Positions 45,128-53,616 of a DNA stretch of 64,000 nucleotides are shown here, in pieces; the stretch's first letter is position 1, and each line of letters starts with the position of its first letter. This DNA is from Pseudomonas baltica. GTDB taxonomy: Bacteria; Pseudomonadota; Gammaproteobacteria; Pseudomonadales; Pseudomonadaceae. The stretch lies in contig NZ_JACMYH010000004.1 in the NCBI RefSeq assembly GCF_014235765.1, positions 1-64,000 of the forward strand, in the 5' to 3' direction. The translations under genes and the position numbers were made by a program. The notes under the pieces are model-generated. The model was not told the DNA's origin. It made no database searches and saw nothing but the letters and a program-made list of their open reading frames with translations.

Positions 45128-46695
45128 TGGCAAGCCTCTTTCAGGGAGCAACGAGCAGCTAGCCCGTTAAGAACATCCAGAGTTGCGAAGCAGTAGCTGT
45201 CGATCAAAGGGCTGTTTTCTTCGGCCATTTTCTGTGGCCAAGCGCCCATGTCTATAAGTGGAACAAGGTAATAGTCCCTGACTTTCTGGTTTGCTTGCTC
45301 CATGCGCACAGCAATGGTGATATCAGGGGCCAAGCTATTGTCAAATCTCAGTTTCCATCGAAGAGTGCCTGCCGGAGTGGATTGGCAGCGGGCGATAACT
45401 ACGGATGCGGTCCATTCATCGTTAACCGTCAATACATCATTTTGAGCACTGATTTCCACACTCGCCCCAGCAAGTTTCAAGTGCTTTATTACGTTTTCAA
45501 AAACCTGCGGATGCAGTTGTCGCAGCGACCGATTTATATCCAAATATCGGTAGTCCCGATCCGGTGCATAACCTACAAGGGTATATGCACGTAAAAGCCC
45601 GCCAAAACGACTTATATAAGCGGCGCTAGAGGGCATATTATCCTGCTCGTCGATGAGCATCCCGGACAACGATCCCGCCTGTTGAAGTAAGGCTCCGAGC
45701 AGCTCTAGCATTTGTACGTCATCTAGGCGATATGAGCGCTGCAAGATTATTTCGCGAGCGCAGGTAAACACCTCCAGCGAAACAACTCCTTGAAATGCGC
45801 CGTCACAGCGAACCCACTTGTCGGGTGGATTGCGACTGATACGTTTGCGCAGCTTGGAGGATGTTTTGTTGTAGACATTGTTGCCAATATATTTCTCGTT
45901 GGTCAGCACTTGGTGGACGCTGCCCCTGCTCCAAGGGCGGTCGAAGTCGGTGAGCAGGCCATCTGCATTTAGTACGTTGGCAATCTCACGCTCGTTCAGT
46001 CCGCTGTGGATGAATTGGTGATAGATGTGCTGTACCACCTCAATTTCAGCCTCGGGCCCAGGAATTAGGATGACCCTGTCTGTCTGGATGCTTTTTTGCT
46101 GGCCTCTCGATAGTTCTGCCTTGAATTCATTTTTCTCATCAATCAGCGCCCGGCGTAGTCCATAACCAGCCGGGCCACCCTGATGAAAGCCTTTCTCCAC
46201 AAGACGGCATTGACCGGCGAAAACTTTTTGAGAGAGCTCGCGGCTGTACTCTCCAGCCATTGAACGCTTGATGCCCTTATAAATCGTTGCTAAAGGTGAA
46301 CCGTCGTTCTCGAAGGGCTCTGCGCAATACACCACCTGGATGCCGGAACTGGTGCATAGGTATTCATAATGAGCACTTTCGTCAGTGTTTTGAAAACGTC
46401 CCCAGCGACTCACGTCATAAACCAGAATGACTTGGAACTGGATATTCCCCGCCTGGACGTCATCAATCAATCTGCGCAAAGCATCGCGACCACCGATATC
46501 TAGGCCGCTTTTGCCTTCATCCCGATAGGTTTTAACGATCTCCATACCATGGCTCGTGGCGTAAGCATGGATAGCCGCGGACTGATTTTCGGTGGAATAG
46601 CGTTGGTGATCAGTAGACATGCGAACGTATTCCGCAGCTTGGATCAAACTGGCAGAGCTGTCTTCCGATTTTTTTCGCTTGGATGGAGAGGGCAA
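45124..46695 (-). CDS. Large serine recombinase
   Basis: Protein of 523 aa. The resolvase catalytic domain holds AAEYVRMSTDHQRYSTENQ (catalytic Ser27) and VYDVSRWGR (the conserved Arg pair), followed by SMAGEYSRELSQKVFAGQ at the long helix, and a recombinase domain (residues about 165-300, GFHQGGPAGYGLRR ... NVYNKTSSKLRKR). The last 150 residues are of unknown type and no zinc-ribbon Cys cluster is evident. The start is TTG 46695 with GAGGAGG six bases upstream, unusually strong for a TTG. It is the first gene of a three-gene coupled operon with two ParB-like genes. Whether it moves DNA itself or works on a fixed site is unknown. Confidence 0.88.
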   Translation of the reverse strand: MPSPSKRKKSEDSSASLIQAAEYVRMSTDHQRYSTENQSAAIHAYATSHGMEIVKTYRDEGKSGLDIGGRDALRRLIDDVQAGNIQFQVILVYDVSRWGRFQNTDESAHYEYLCTSSGIQVVYCAEPFENDGSPLATIYKGIKRSMAGEYSRELSQKVFAGQCRLVEKGFHQGGPAGYGLRRALIDEKNEFKAELSRGQQKSIQTDRVILIPGPEAEIEVVQHIYHQFIHSGLNEREIANVLNADGLLTDFDRPWSRGSVHQVLTNEKYIGNNVYNKTSSKLRKRISRNPPDKWVRCDGAFQGVVSLEVFTCAREIILQRSYRLDDVQMLELLGALLQQAGSLSGMLIDEQDNMPSSAAYISRFGGLLRAYTLVGYAPDRDYRYLDINRSLRQLHPQVFENVIKHLKLAGASVEISAQNDVLTVNDEWTASVVIARCQSTPAGTLRWKLRFDNSLAPDITIAVRMEQANQKVRDYYLVPLIDMGAWPQKMAEENSPLIDSYCFATLDVLNGLAARCSLKEACQ

Positions 46696-46805
46696 GGTGG
46701 GCCTCCTCTAGACCAGAAAGTCTGGCCCATCTATTCAGCATAGCGATGCTTTGTGACGTGGTTGTGACGAGGCATTACCACAAACTGGCTCATAGCGACA
46801 ACCAG

Positions 46806-47039
46806 TCAACCATCGCGCCAGAAACGATAGCTGTAAGCTGAACCGAAACCGATTTCGTACAAGCTGCGCCCGGCTAAAATGGGTCGGTTTCTGCCGTTGG
46901 CCAATGATCGCAATGGGTCTACTTTTTGAGGGTCGAGTTCTTCAACTTTACTGGTCAAGTTCGGTGCAAACGACTGGCCAAGTCGAATGCAAATGTGCCC
47001 CGTCTGAGCAATAGCCACAGACGGGTGTGGTCTGATCAA
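46806..47039 (-). CDS. Small hypothetical ORF overlapping the integrase stop
   Basis: Open frame of 77 codons whose TTG start overlaps the integrase TGA (TTGA). The product (LRSLANGRNRPILAGRSLYEIGFGSAYSYRFWRDG at its end) is not recognised and no ribosome site outside the integrase gene can be judged. Coupled translation after the integrase is possible. The region upstream to 46696 holds only the serine recombinase promoter area. Confidence 0.35.
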   Translation of the reverse strand: MIRPHPSVAIAQTGHICIRLGQSFAPNLTSKVEELDPQKVDPLRSLANGRNRPILAGRSLYEIGFGSAYSYRFWRDG

Positions 47040-48109
47040 GCCAGCTTTGCTGCCAGCTCCTCCGCGGTAATGTTGTAATACCGCTTCAGCATGTTTACCT
47101 CTCGATGCCCCGTCACGCTCGCAAGCTCAATCAAATTCGGCAGCTTAGTCGCAAGCCGACAGGTCGCCTCATGCCGCAAGTCGTGAAAGCGCAGATTGAT
47201 CAGGAAGTCTTCCTGCGGGGTTACCTGCGCAGCACCACAATCCCCCAAGTATTTCAGCCTCGCACGCTCCAGACCTCGAACGAAGGCCTTCTTGAGCGCA
47301 TCAGCAGTGGTGGGAAAGACTCGACCGCACAACGAGCGCGGCAAATCCTTTAGCAGTTGAATAGCCTTCGGCGAAAGCGGGACGGTTCTGGGCAGGCCGT
47401 TCTTGGTTGCGGGGAGATGCGCTGTTCTACGATCCAGGTTCACATGCTTCCAGCGCAGCTCGAAAATCTCACCACGGCGCATCGCTGTCTCAATCGCCAG
47501 CTGGACTATGGGCCGTATCCAGGGATTGTGTGATGCATCGGCGTAGGTGCCGTCGGCACGTCGCTCACGAAGCTCTAACGCGCCGAGCATGTATTGCTCT
47601 TCAATTGGGTCGAGCCGTCGCGAGCGCTCGTCGTTATAGCTTGGACGACTGACCATCCTGACCGGATTTTCAGCGAGATGAATTCCCCACTCGCGGCGAG
47701 CGACCTCGATCACGCACTGAAACAAAGCCAGCTCACGTTTCACCGTATTGCCTTTGCGGATCTTCAAGCGCTCGTCACGGTAGCGGGCAAAATCTGAAGA
47801 GGTAAGGGTCGCAACGATGCGTGTCGCCAGCGGATGACGCTTGAGTGCTTCCAGGCGTTTGATTTCCGAATACGCGCCTTTGTGCTTCGGAGCAATTTCG
47901 GAAATGTAGCGATCGATGAGTTGATGAAAGGCAGTGCGTTCAGCCTCGACGCGAGAGACAAAGATGCCCCGGTCGATTTCGCTTTCGATCATGCGCGCCC
48001 AGGCTTGAGCATCGGATTTGGTTTCGAAGGTTTTGCGCTGGGCTGGATAGCCCTTACGGCGAATTTGCGCTTCCCACTGATACTCGCCGCGATTCCTGAT
48101 TGTTGCCAT
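47036..48109 (-). CDS. int: Island integrase (tyrosine recombinase)
   Basis: Phage-type tyrosine recombinase of 357 aa. The N-terminal arm-binding domain (residues 1-50, MATIRNRGEYQWEAQIRRKG) and core-binding domain (about 60-150) are followed by the catalytic domain with Arg211 (ETAMRRGEIFELRW), His309 and Arg312 (FHDLRHEAT), His335 (TGHREV) and nucleophile Tyr344. Starts at 48118 or 48142 are also possible. The gene ends 115 bases from the intact tRNA-Arg and points away from it, the usual position for the enzyme that inserted the island. It is the best candidate for the recombination between 28863-28907 and 48224-48268. Confidence 0.92.
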   Translation of the reverse strand: MATIRNRGEYQWEAQIRRKGYPAQRKTFETKSDAQAWARMIESEIDRGIFVSRVEAERTAFHQLIDRYISEIAPKHKGAYSEIKRLEALKRHPLATRIVATLTSSDFARYRDERLKIRKGNTVKRELALFQCVIEVARREWGIHLAENPVRMVSRPSYNDERSRRLDPIEEQYMLGALELRERRADGTYADASHNPWIRPIVQLAIETAMRRGEIFELRWKHVNLDRRTAHLPATKNGLPRTVPLSPKAIQLLKDLPRSLCGRVFPTTADALKKAFVRGLERARLKYLGDCGAAQVTPQEDFLINLRFHDLRHEATCRLATKLPNLIELASVTGHREVNMLKRYYNITAEELAAKLA

Positions 48110-48123
48110 TTCGACCATTCCCG

Positions 48124-48152
48124 CCACACTTGAGTGTGGCAAATTTGTGGCA
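48124..48152. repeat. Right-end palindrome and 21-base repeat
   Basis: CCACACT-TG-AGTGTGG (48124-48139) is a perfect palindrome just upstream of the integrase gene. It overlaps the 21-base sequence 48132-48152 that is identical to 29013-29033 at the other island end. It is a likely integrase/excisionase binding or autoregulation site. Confidence 0.6.
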
Positions 48153-48223
48153 AAAACGACTTTCAGGACTAGGACAGGTTTCTGGCAGTGAAGCTAACCC
48201 CTTGTTATACAAGGGATAGGAGG

Positions 48224-48268
48224 TGGTGCACCAGGCGGGATTCGAACCCACGACCCCTGCCTTCGGAG
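48224..48268 (-). repeat. attR within tRNA-Arg
   Basis: The right attachment site, 45 bases from the CCA end to the anticodon loop, matching 28863-28907 with 43 of 45 bases. Crossover in or next to the anticodon loop is typical of tyrosine integrases that use tRNA genes. Confidence 0.9.
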
Positions 48269-48300
48269 GGCAGTACTCTATCCAGCTGAGCTACTGGTGC
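48224..48300 (-). tRNA. tRNA-Arg (anticodon CCG)
   Basis: A complete cloverleaf with encoded CCA. Acceptor stem GCACCAG/CTGGTGC, D-arm GCTC...GAG, anticodon stem CTGCC/GGCAG around loop CTCCGAA (anticodon CCG, reading CGG), a five-base variable loop and T-arm GTGGG-TTCGAAT-CCCGC. The 3' half, from the anticodon loop on, is the attachment site of the island: its copy is at 28863-28907. The 3' half of the present gene is therefore supplied by the island. Confidence 0.97.
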
Positions 48301-48608
48301 GACGCGGGCGCCATGATACCCATGTCGGGGGTGGTCGTCCATTGCGATAACCGGCACATCGTTTGTAATCTGCTACGGTGACACTCGCGCAAGCCGACCA
48401 TACCCAGGCTTGCAAGGCGTGTCGTTCTTTTTTTCGAACGGCTATTGTCCTTTGGTGCCATAGATCCTAGGATTCGTTTGAGATTTCAAACGCTCTTGTC
48501 TGGTTGCCGATGCGCATGCGTTCATCCATGCGGTATTTCACCTCAGCCCAGGCGCCTTTTCATCCCTCCATTCGTGCCGTCACGTACGGCGCCATCAAGG
48601 AAGCCGAC
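48301..48608. promoter_or_regulatory. Upstream region of tRNA-Arg and gabD
   Basis: Divergent promoter region of the tRNA gene and gabD. An open frame from 48504 leads into gabD but the conserved protein starts at 48609. No specific operator was identified. Confidence 0.4.
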
Positions 48609-50051
48609 ATGCAGCTCAAAGACACCTCGTTGTTCCGCCAGCAAGCCTATATAGATGGTGCGTGGCTGGGCGCCGACAGTGGGCAGGCCATCAAGGTCAG
48701 CAACCCTGCTACCAACGAAATCCTCGGCACCGTGCCGAAAATGGGCGCCGCCGAAACCCGCCGCGCCATCGAGGCTGCCGACAAGGCGCTGCCGGCCTGG
48801 CGTGCGCTGACCGCCAAGGAGCGGTCGAACAAGCTGCGCCGCTGGTTCGAACTGATGATCGAAAACCAGGATGACCTCGCGCGCTTGATGACGCTTGAGC
48901 AGGGCAAGCCATTGGCCGAAGCCAAGGGCGAGATCGTCTACGCCGCTTCGTTCATCGAGTGGTTTGCCGAAGAAGCCAAGCGCGTCTACGGCGACACCAT
49001 TCCCGGCCACCAGCCGGACAAGCGTCTGATCGTGATCAAGCAGCCAATCGGCGTGACCGCCGCCATTACGCCGTGGAACTTCCCGGCCGCGATGATCACC
49101 CGCAAAGCAGGCCCAGCGCTGGCCGCAGGCTGCACCATGGTGCTCAAGCCTGCCTCGCAGACGCCGTTCTCGGCACTGGCGCTGGCTGAGCTGGCTGAAC
49201 GCGCAGGCATTCCCAAGGGTGTGTTCAGCGTCGTGACCGGCAGCGCTGGCGACATCGGCAGTGAGCTGACCAGCAACCCGATCGTGCGCAAGCTGAGCTT
49301 CACTGGCTCGACCGAAATCGGTCGCCAGTTGATGGCCGAGTGCGCCAAGGACATCAAGAAAGTGTCCCTGGAATTGGGGGGCAACGCACCTTTCATCGTG
49401 TTCGACGACGCTGATCTGGACAAGGCGGTCGAGGGCGCGATCATTTCCAAATACCGCAACAATGGCCAGACCTGCGTCTGCGCCAACCGCATCTATGTGC
49501 AGGACGGCGTTTACGACGCGTTCGCCGAGAAGCTGAAGGTTGCGGTGAGCAAGCTCAAGATCGGCAACGGTCTGGAAGAAGGCACCACTACCGGGCCACT
49601 GATCGACGACAAGGCCGTGGCCAAGGTCAAGGAACACATCGCCGACGCGGTCAGCAAGGGCGCAACCGTACTCACCGGTGGCAACGCGCTGCAGGGCAAC
49701 TTCTTCGAGCCGACCGTGCTGGTCAACGTCTCCAAGGACGCCGCCGTGGCCAAGGAAGAAACCTTTGGCCCACTGGCGCCGCTGTTCCGCTTCCAGGACG
49801 AGGCCGAAGTGATTGCCATGTCCAACGACACCGAGTTCGGCCTGGCTTCGTACTTCTATGCCCGCGACATGAGCCGTGTGTTCCGTGTTGCCGAGGCGCT
49901 GGAATACGGCATGGTCGGTATCAACACCGGACTGATCAGCAACGAAGTGGCGCCGTTCGGCGGCATCAAGGCCTCGGGCCTGGGCCGCGAAGGCTCCAAG
50001 TACGGCATCGAAGATTACCTGGAAATCAAATACCTCTGCATTTCGGTGTAA
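48609..50051 (+). CDS. gabD: Succinate-semialdehyde dehydrogenase (NADP+)
   Basis: Aldehyde dehydrogenase of 480 aa that oxidises succinate semialdehyde to succinate, the second step of GABA breakdown. It is nearly identical in pattern to GabD of P. putida: the cofactor-binding ITPWNFPAAMITRKAGPALAAG (about residue 150), FTGSTEIGRQL (about 235), catalytic Glu in SLELGGNAPFIVFDDAD (about 255) and catalytic Cys in RNNGQTCVCANRIYVQDG (about 289). The start is ATG 48609 with AAGGAAG upstream. gabT follows in the same direction after 124 bases, forming the GABA pathway. Confidence 0.95.
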   Translation: MQLKDTSLFRQQAYIDGAWLGADSGQAIKVSNPATNEILGTVPKMGAAETRRAIEAADKALPAWRALTAKERSNKLRRWFELMIENQDDLARLMTLEQGKPLAEAKGEIVYAASFIEWFAEEAKRVYGDTIPGHQPDKRLIVIKQPIGVTAAITPWNFPAAMITRKAGPALAAGCTMVLKPASQTPFSALALAELAERAGIPKGVFSVVTGSAGDIGSELTSNPIVRKLSFTGSTEIGRQLMAECAKDIKKVSLELGGNAPFIVFDDADLDKAVEGAIISKYRNNGQTCVCANRIYVQDGVYDAFAEKLKVAVSKLKIGNGLEEGTTTGPLIDDKAVAKVKEHIADAVSKGATVLTGGNALQGNFFEPTVLVNVSKDAAVAKEETFGPLAPLFRFQDEAEVIAMSNDTEFGLASYFYARDMSRVFRVAEALEYGMVGINTGLISNEVAPFGGIKASGLGREGSKYGIEDYLEIKYLCISV

Positions 50052-50175
50052 CCCACCGCGCAGAACCCTTGGCGGCCGGCGGCCGCAGCAGTCGATCATC
50101 GTATGCTGCTGCGGTACTTACCGGCCGCTTTATCCTTGAATCACGCCGACCGATGAGCGGCGAATGAGGAATGTC

Positions 50176-51456
50176 ATGAGCAAGACCAACGAATCCCTGA
50201 TGCAACGCCGCCAGGCCGCCGTGCCACGCGGTGTGGGCCAGATTCATCCGATCTTTGCCGAGTCGGCGCAGAACGCCACGGTTACCGACGTCGAAGGCCG
50301 CGAGTTCATCGACTTTGCCGGCGGCATCGCGGTGCTCAACACCGGCCACGTTCACCCCAAGGTGATCGCCGCTGTGCAAGCGCAATTGCACAAGCTGACG
50401 CACACCTGCTTTCAGGTGCTGGCGTACGAGCCGTACGTTGAGGTCTGCGAGAAGATCAACGCCAAGGTACCCGGCGATTTCGACAAGAAGACCTTGCTGG
50501 TGACCACAGGCTCCGAAGCCGTGGAAAACGCCATCAAGATCGCGCGTGCCGCCACTGGGCGCGCCGGTGTCATCGCCTTCACCGGCGCCTACCACGGTCG
50601 CACCATGATGACCCTGGGCCTGACCGGTAAGGTCGTGCCGTACTCGGCTGGCATGGGCTTGATGCCCGGCGGTGTGTTCCGCGCGCTGTACCCTTGCGAA
50701 CTGCACGGCGTCAGCGTCGACGATTCGATTGCCAGCATCGAGCGTATCTTCAAGAACGACGCCGAGCCGCGTGACATTGCAGCAGTCATTCTCGAGCCGG
50801 TGCAGGGCGAAGGCGGCTTCTACGTCGCGCCCAAGGCTTTCATGCAGCGTCTGCGCGCCCTGTGCGATCAGCATGGCATCCTCTTGATCGCTGACGAAGT
50901 GCAGACCGGCGCAGGCCGTACCGGCACGTTCTTCGCCATGGAGCAGATGGGTGTCGCACCCGACCTGACCACCTTCGCCAAGTCCATCGCTGGCGGTTTC
51001 CCTCTGGCCGGGGTATGCGGCAAAGCCGAGTACATGGACGCCATCGCTCCAGGCGGCCTGGGCGGCACCTACGCGGGCAGCCCTATCGCCTGCGCGGCAG
51101 CACTGGCCGTGATGGAAGTGTTCGAGGAAGAGAACCTGCTCGATCGCAGCAAGGCAGTCGGCGAGCACTTGGTGGCGGGCCTGCGCGCCATCCAGGCCAA
51201 GTACCCGGTGATTGGTGATGTGCGCGCACTGGGCGCGATGATTGCCATCGAGCTATTCGAAGGCGGCGACACCCACAAGCCGAACGCCGCAGCAGTGGCC
51301 CAAGTCGTAGCCAAGGCGCGCGACAAGGGTTTGATCCTGCTGTCGTGCGGTACTTACGGAAACGTCCTGCGCATCCTGGTTCCACTGACGGCGCCTGACG
51401 AGCTGTTGGACCAAGGCTTGGCCATCATCGAAGAGTGCTTCGCTGAGCTGGCGTGA
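50176..51456 (+). CDS. gabT: 4-aminobutyrate aminotransferase
   Basis: Class III PLP-dependent aminotransferase of 426 aa that transfers the amino group of GABA to 2-oxoglutarate, giving succinate semialdehyde for GabD. Visible marks are TTGSEAVENAIKIARAATGR (PLP phosphate contact), GAYHGRT, LIADEVQTGAGRTGTFFAMEQMGV (the aminotransferase signature) and the PLP lysine in TTFAKSIAGGFPLAGVCG. ATG 50176 is chosen because GAGGAA lies four bases upstream. A factor-independent terminator follows the gene. Confidence 0.95.
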   Translation: MSKTNESLMQRRQAAVPRGVGQIHPIFAESAQNATVTDVEGREFIDFAGGIAVLNTGHVHPKVIAAVQAQLHKLTHTCFQVLAYEPYVEVCEKINAKVPGDFDKKTLLVTTGSEAVENAIKIARAATGRAGVIAFTGAYHGRTMMTLGLTGKVVPYSAGMGLMPGGVFRALYPCELHGVSVDDSIASIERIFKNDAEPRDIAAVILEPVQGEGGFYVAPKAFMQRLRALCDQHGILLIADEVQTGAGRTGTFFAMEQMGVAPDLTTFAKSIAGGFPLAGVCGKAEYMDAIAPGGLGGTYAGSPIACAAALAVMEVFEEENLLDRSKAVGEHLVAGLRAIQAKYPVIGDVRALGAMIAIELFEGGDTHKPNAAAVAQVVAKARDKGLILLSCGTYGNVLRILVPLTAPDELLDQGLAIIEECFAELA

Positions 51457-51476
51457 GTGATGTGATCGTTTGATAG

Positions 51477-51502
51477 AAAAACCCGCTTCGGCGGGTTTTT
51501 TT
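51477..51502 (+). terminator. Terminator after gabT
   Basis: Hairpin ACCCGC-TTCG-GCGGGT preceded by an A-run and followed by seven T residues: a complete bidirectional-looking intrinsic terminator with a UUCG tetraloop, 20 bases after the gabT stop. Confidence 0.92.
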
Positions 51503-51643
51503 ATGGGGTGGTTTTAGTTTGCACCTCGTTTGCAGCCAGGCGCGTCATGCGCTAAAACCCTCTGCTGAATCCGTTTTTTTGCAGTACCGTTCATACTCAC
51601 CACCGAGCGTCATGCTGTCATCCCTGGCCCATGGAGTGCGCCT

Positions 51644-52861
51644 ATGAATACCGCTACCAGCATGCCCCCTCGTGTGTTGATCGCCGAATCCGACCCTTGG
51701 ATGCGTGATCTGTTGTCGCAGATGCTGCTCGATGTACGTTGCGATGCGCGCCTGCAGGCGTGCGCCACGGGACCTGAGGCGCTGGAGCATCTGCGCGAGC
51801 CACCGGACTTGGTGATTGCAGCGCGCGAGTTGCTGGGCATCAGCGGTCTGGACTTGCTGCGCGGAGTGCGCAAGAGCCCTCGTCTGTCGGCCTTGCCGTT
51901 CATCTTGTTGAGCGAGCGCAGCGACAGCGCGAGCGTGCGCGAAGTGCTGCCCCTAGCGCCGACGGCCTATCTGACCAAACCCTTGAATATGACCAGTTTG
52001 AAGGCGCGCCTGCAGACGCTGTTGTCTGGCTCCGCAGAGGTGGGGGTTTGCCGGATTCCGCAGATCGCTGCCGGTACCACTTTGGAACAGTATCTGACGC
52101 GCCGCCGCCTGGACTGCGACGGTGGGCCGCTGCTGTGCGACGTGCAGGCGGCGGTACAGCGGGCGCTAGGGCCACAAGGCTTGAACCTAAAGGTGCTGGA
52201 AGCCAACGTGCGCAGCGACCCGCAAGTCACCGGGGTGCTGGTGAGCGCCGCTAACAGTGCGGCGAAACAGGGCGCGGCGCCGGTGTTGACGCTGATGCAG
52301 GCCTTGCAAGCGCTGGGCCCTACGCAGAGCATGAATCTGCTGCTGGGCATGACCACCCGGCCCAGTGCCTACCTGAGTGACCCGCTGCTGTTCGAACAAG
52401 CCGAAATCTGCTGGAACCGCTCGACCCACACAGCCGAATTCGCTCGCAACATTGCCCATCAACAGAATGTGGACGAGTGGCGCTGCTATTGCGCAGGCGT
52501 GTTGCACTGCCTGGGCGATCTGGCGCTGCTGCGCGTTTTGCAGGAGTGGCGTCTGGCAGGCGGTGAGCTTGACCAGACGAAGCTGACATACGCGCTACGA
52601 ACGTTTGGTGCGCCTTATGGCTCGGAATTACACCGACGCTGGCGATTGCCGCTCGAGCTGCGCGAGATGATCGCCGCGGCCTACCAGTTGGGCGGAGGGG
52701 TGTACACAAGGGAAAAACTGATCGTGAATATTGCAGCGCAGATGGCATCGCTGGGCGCCGACGAGGACGTCACCCAGATAGCCCAAGGCAAACCAGCACG
52801 GTTGCTCAAGATAGGCGTGTCGCAGCTGAACTGGTGGCGGGGCGCGCCAATGATTCGCTGA
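51644..52861 (+). CDS. Pseudo-receiver / HDOD domain protein
   Basis: Protein of 405 aa with an N-terminal receiver-like domain (residues about 8-125) and a C-terminal HDOD domain (about 140-380, with VLVSAANSAAKQG, LMQALQALGPTQSMNLLLGM, CAGVLHCLGDLALLRVL). The receiver has the terminal Lys motif AYLTKPL but the phospho-acceptor Asp is replaced by Ala60 (DLVIAARELLGISGLDLL), so control by ordinary phosphorylation is unlikely. HDOD proteins are protein-protein hubs in bacterial signalling. A c-di-GMP synthase gene lies downstream. Its last 28 codons are found again at 53527-53616. Confidence 0.85.
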   Translation: MNTATSMPPRVLIAESDPWMRDLLSQMLLDVRCDARLQACATGPEALEHLREPPDLVIAARELLGISGLDLLRGVRKSPRLSALPFILLSERSDSASVREVLPLAPTAYLTKPLNMTSLKARLQTLLSGSAEVGVCRIPQIAAGTTLEQYLTRRRLDCDGGPLLCDVQAAVQRALGPQGLNLKVLEANVRSDPQVTGVLVSAANSAAKQGAAPVLTLMQALQALGPTQSMNLLLGMTTRPSAYLSDPLLFEQAEICWNRSTHTAEFARNIAHQQNVDEWRCYCAGVLHCLGDLALLRVLQEWRLAGGELDQTKLTYALRTFGAPYGSELHRRWRLPLELREMIAAAYQLGGGVYTREKLIVNIAAQMASLGADEDVTQIAQGKPARLLKIGVSQLNWWRGAPMIR

Positions 52862-52939
52862 CGCGCTGGACTACGCCGGGACATGAATAACGGCCTCTAT
52901 CTGATCACTGGCCTTGGCGGTGATCGAGAGAGGTGGGGA

Positions 52940-53335
52940 TCAACTACCCCAGCAGTTGTCGAAAATCTTCTGCGCGATCCATGGCAGGTCGCGCTGGAAT
53001 TCTGGGAATACCTCGAAGCGGCCGAGCATGCGGTCGGTGCATATGAATACTTTTTGGCCAGAGCCTGCGATGGTGCAGATTGCGCCAAAGCTGACATTGC
53101 CTTCGCGGGATGTGGTCACCGGCAAACTATAGAGGCTTTCGCATGACTGGATTTCAGTGGTGTTTTGATTCCAGAGGGCGTTGTCTCTGAATTCTTTCGT
53201 CACAGACTCCCAGTCCTCCCAATCAACTTTAGTTAACGTGGAATAAGCAGGCGGAAAGCTTAGGTGATCTTTGCTGTCATAATTAGCAGCAACCGATAGC
53301 GGGACAAGCGTGGCAATCATAAATAATTGTTTCAT
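52940..53335 (-). CDS. Small secreted/periplasmic hypothetical protein
   Basis: Protein of 131 aa starting at ATG 53335 with AAGGAG six bases upstream. MKQLFMIATLVPLSVAANYDSK is a signal peptide probably cut after VAA. The mature part has four Cys (QSCESL, GAICTI, VFICTD, FDNCW), so one or two disulfides are likely. No family is recognised. The gene is A/T-richer than its neighbours and is bracketed by the true end of the HDOD gene and a decayed copy of that end, which suggests insertion into, or recombination at, this spot. Confidence 0.7.
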   Translation of the reverse strand: MKQLFMIATLVPLSVAANYDSKDHLSFPPAYSTLTKVDWEDWESVTKEFRDNALWNQNTTEIQSCESLYSLPVTTSREGNVSFGAICTIAGSGQKVFICTDRMLGRFEVFPEFQRDLPWIAQKIFDNCWGS

Positions 53336-53526
53336 GTGCAACTCCTTGAGTGGTAATTCTCCGTAGCTTCATGGAAAAGTAAACCATGACCTAACGTATG
53401 GCTCAAGGAAACGAATATGTCTTTTTAATAGAGAATAATGAAGTTGGCTGGCACAACCCTCCACCCAATGAGTTTTGATCTAGGTGGATATTTCTGCAAA
53501 TTGATACAACATGCTTGAATTCCCTA

Positions 53527-53616
53527 ATGGGCCAGACGCGAATCAATCCAGCACAGTTGCATAAAATAGGCGTGTCGCAATTGAACAGGTGGCCGGGGAC
53601 ACCAATGGTTCGCTGA
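53527..53616 (+). pseudogene. Decayed copy of the HDOD gene 3' end
   Basis: The frame reads MGQTRINPAQLHKIGVSQLNRWPGTPMVR and a stop. It matches the end of the HDOD protein at 51644-52861 (AQGKPARLLKIGVSQLNWWRGAPMIR) including the stop position, with diverged DNA. The copies are about 755 bases apart in the same direction and flank the secreted-protein gene. It ends one base before the stop of the diguanylate cyclase gene, as the original 3' end presumably did. Confidence 0.85.

Noticed and set aside
48543..50099. Minus-strand open frame of 518 codons opposite gabD
   Set aside because: Antisense shadow of a textbook aldehyde dehydrogenase.
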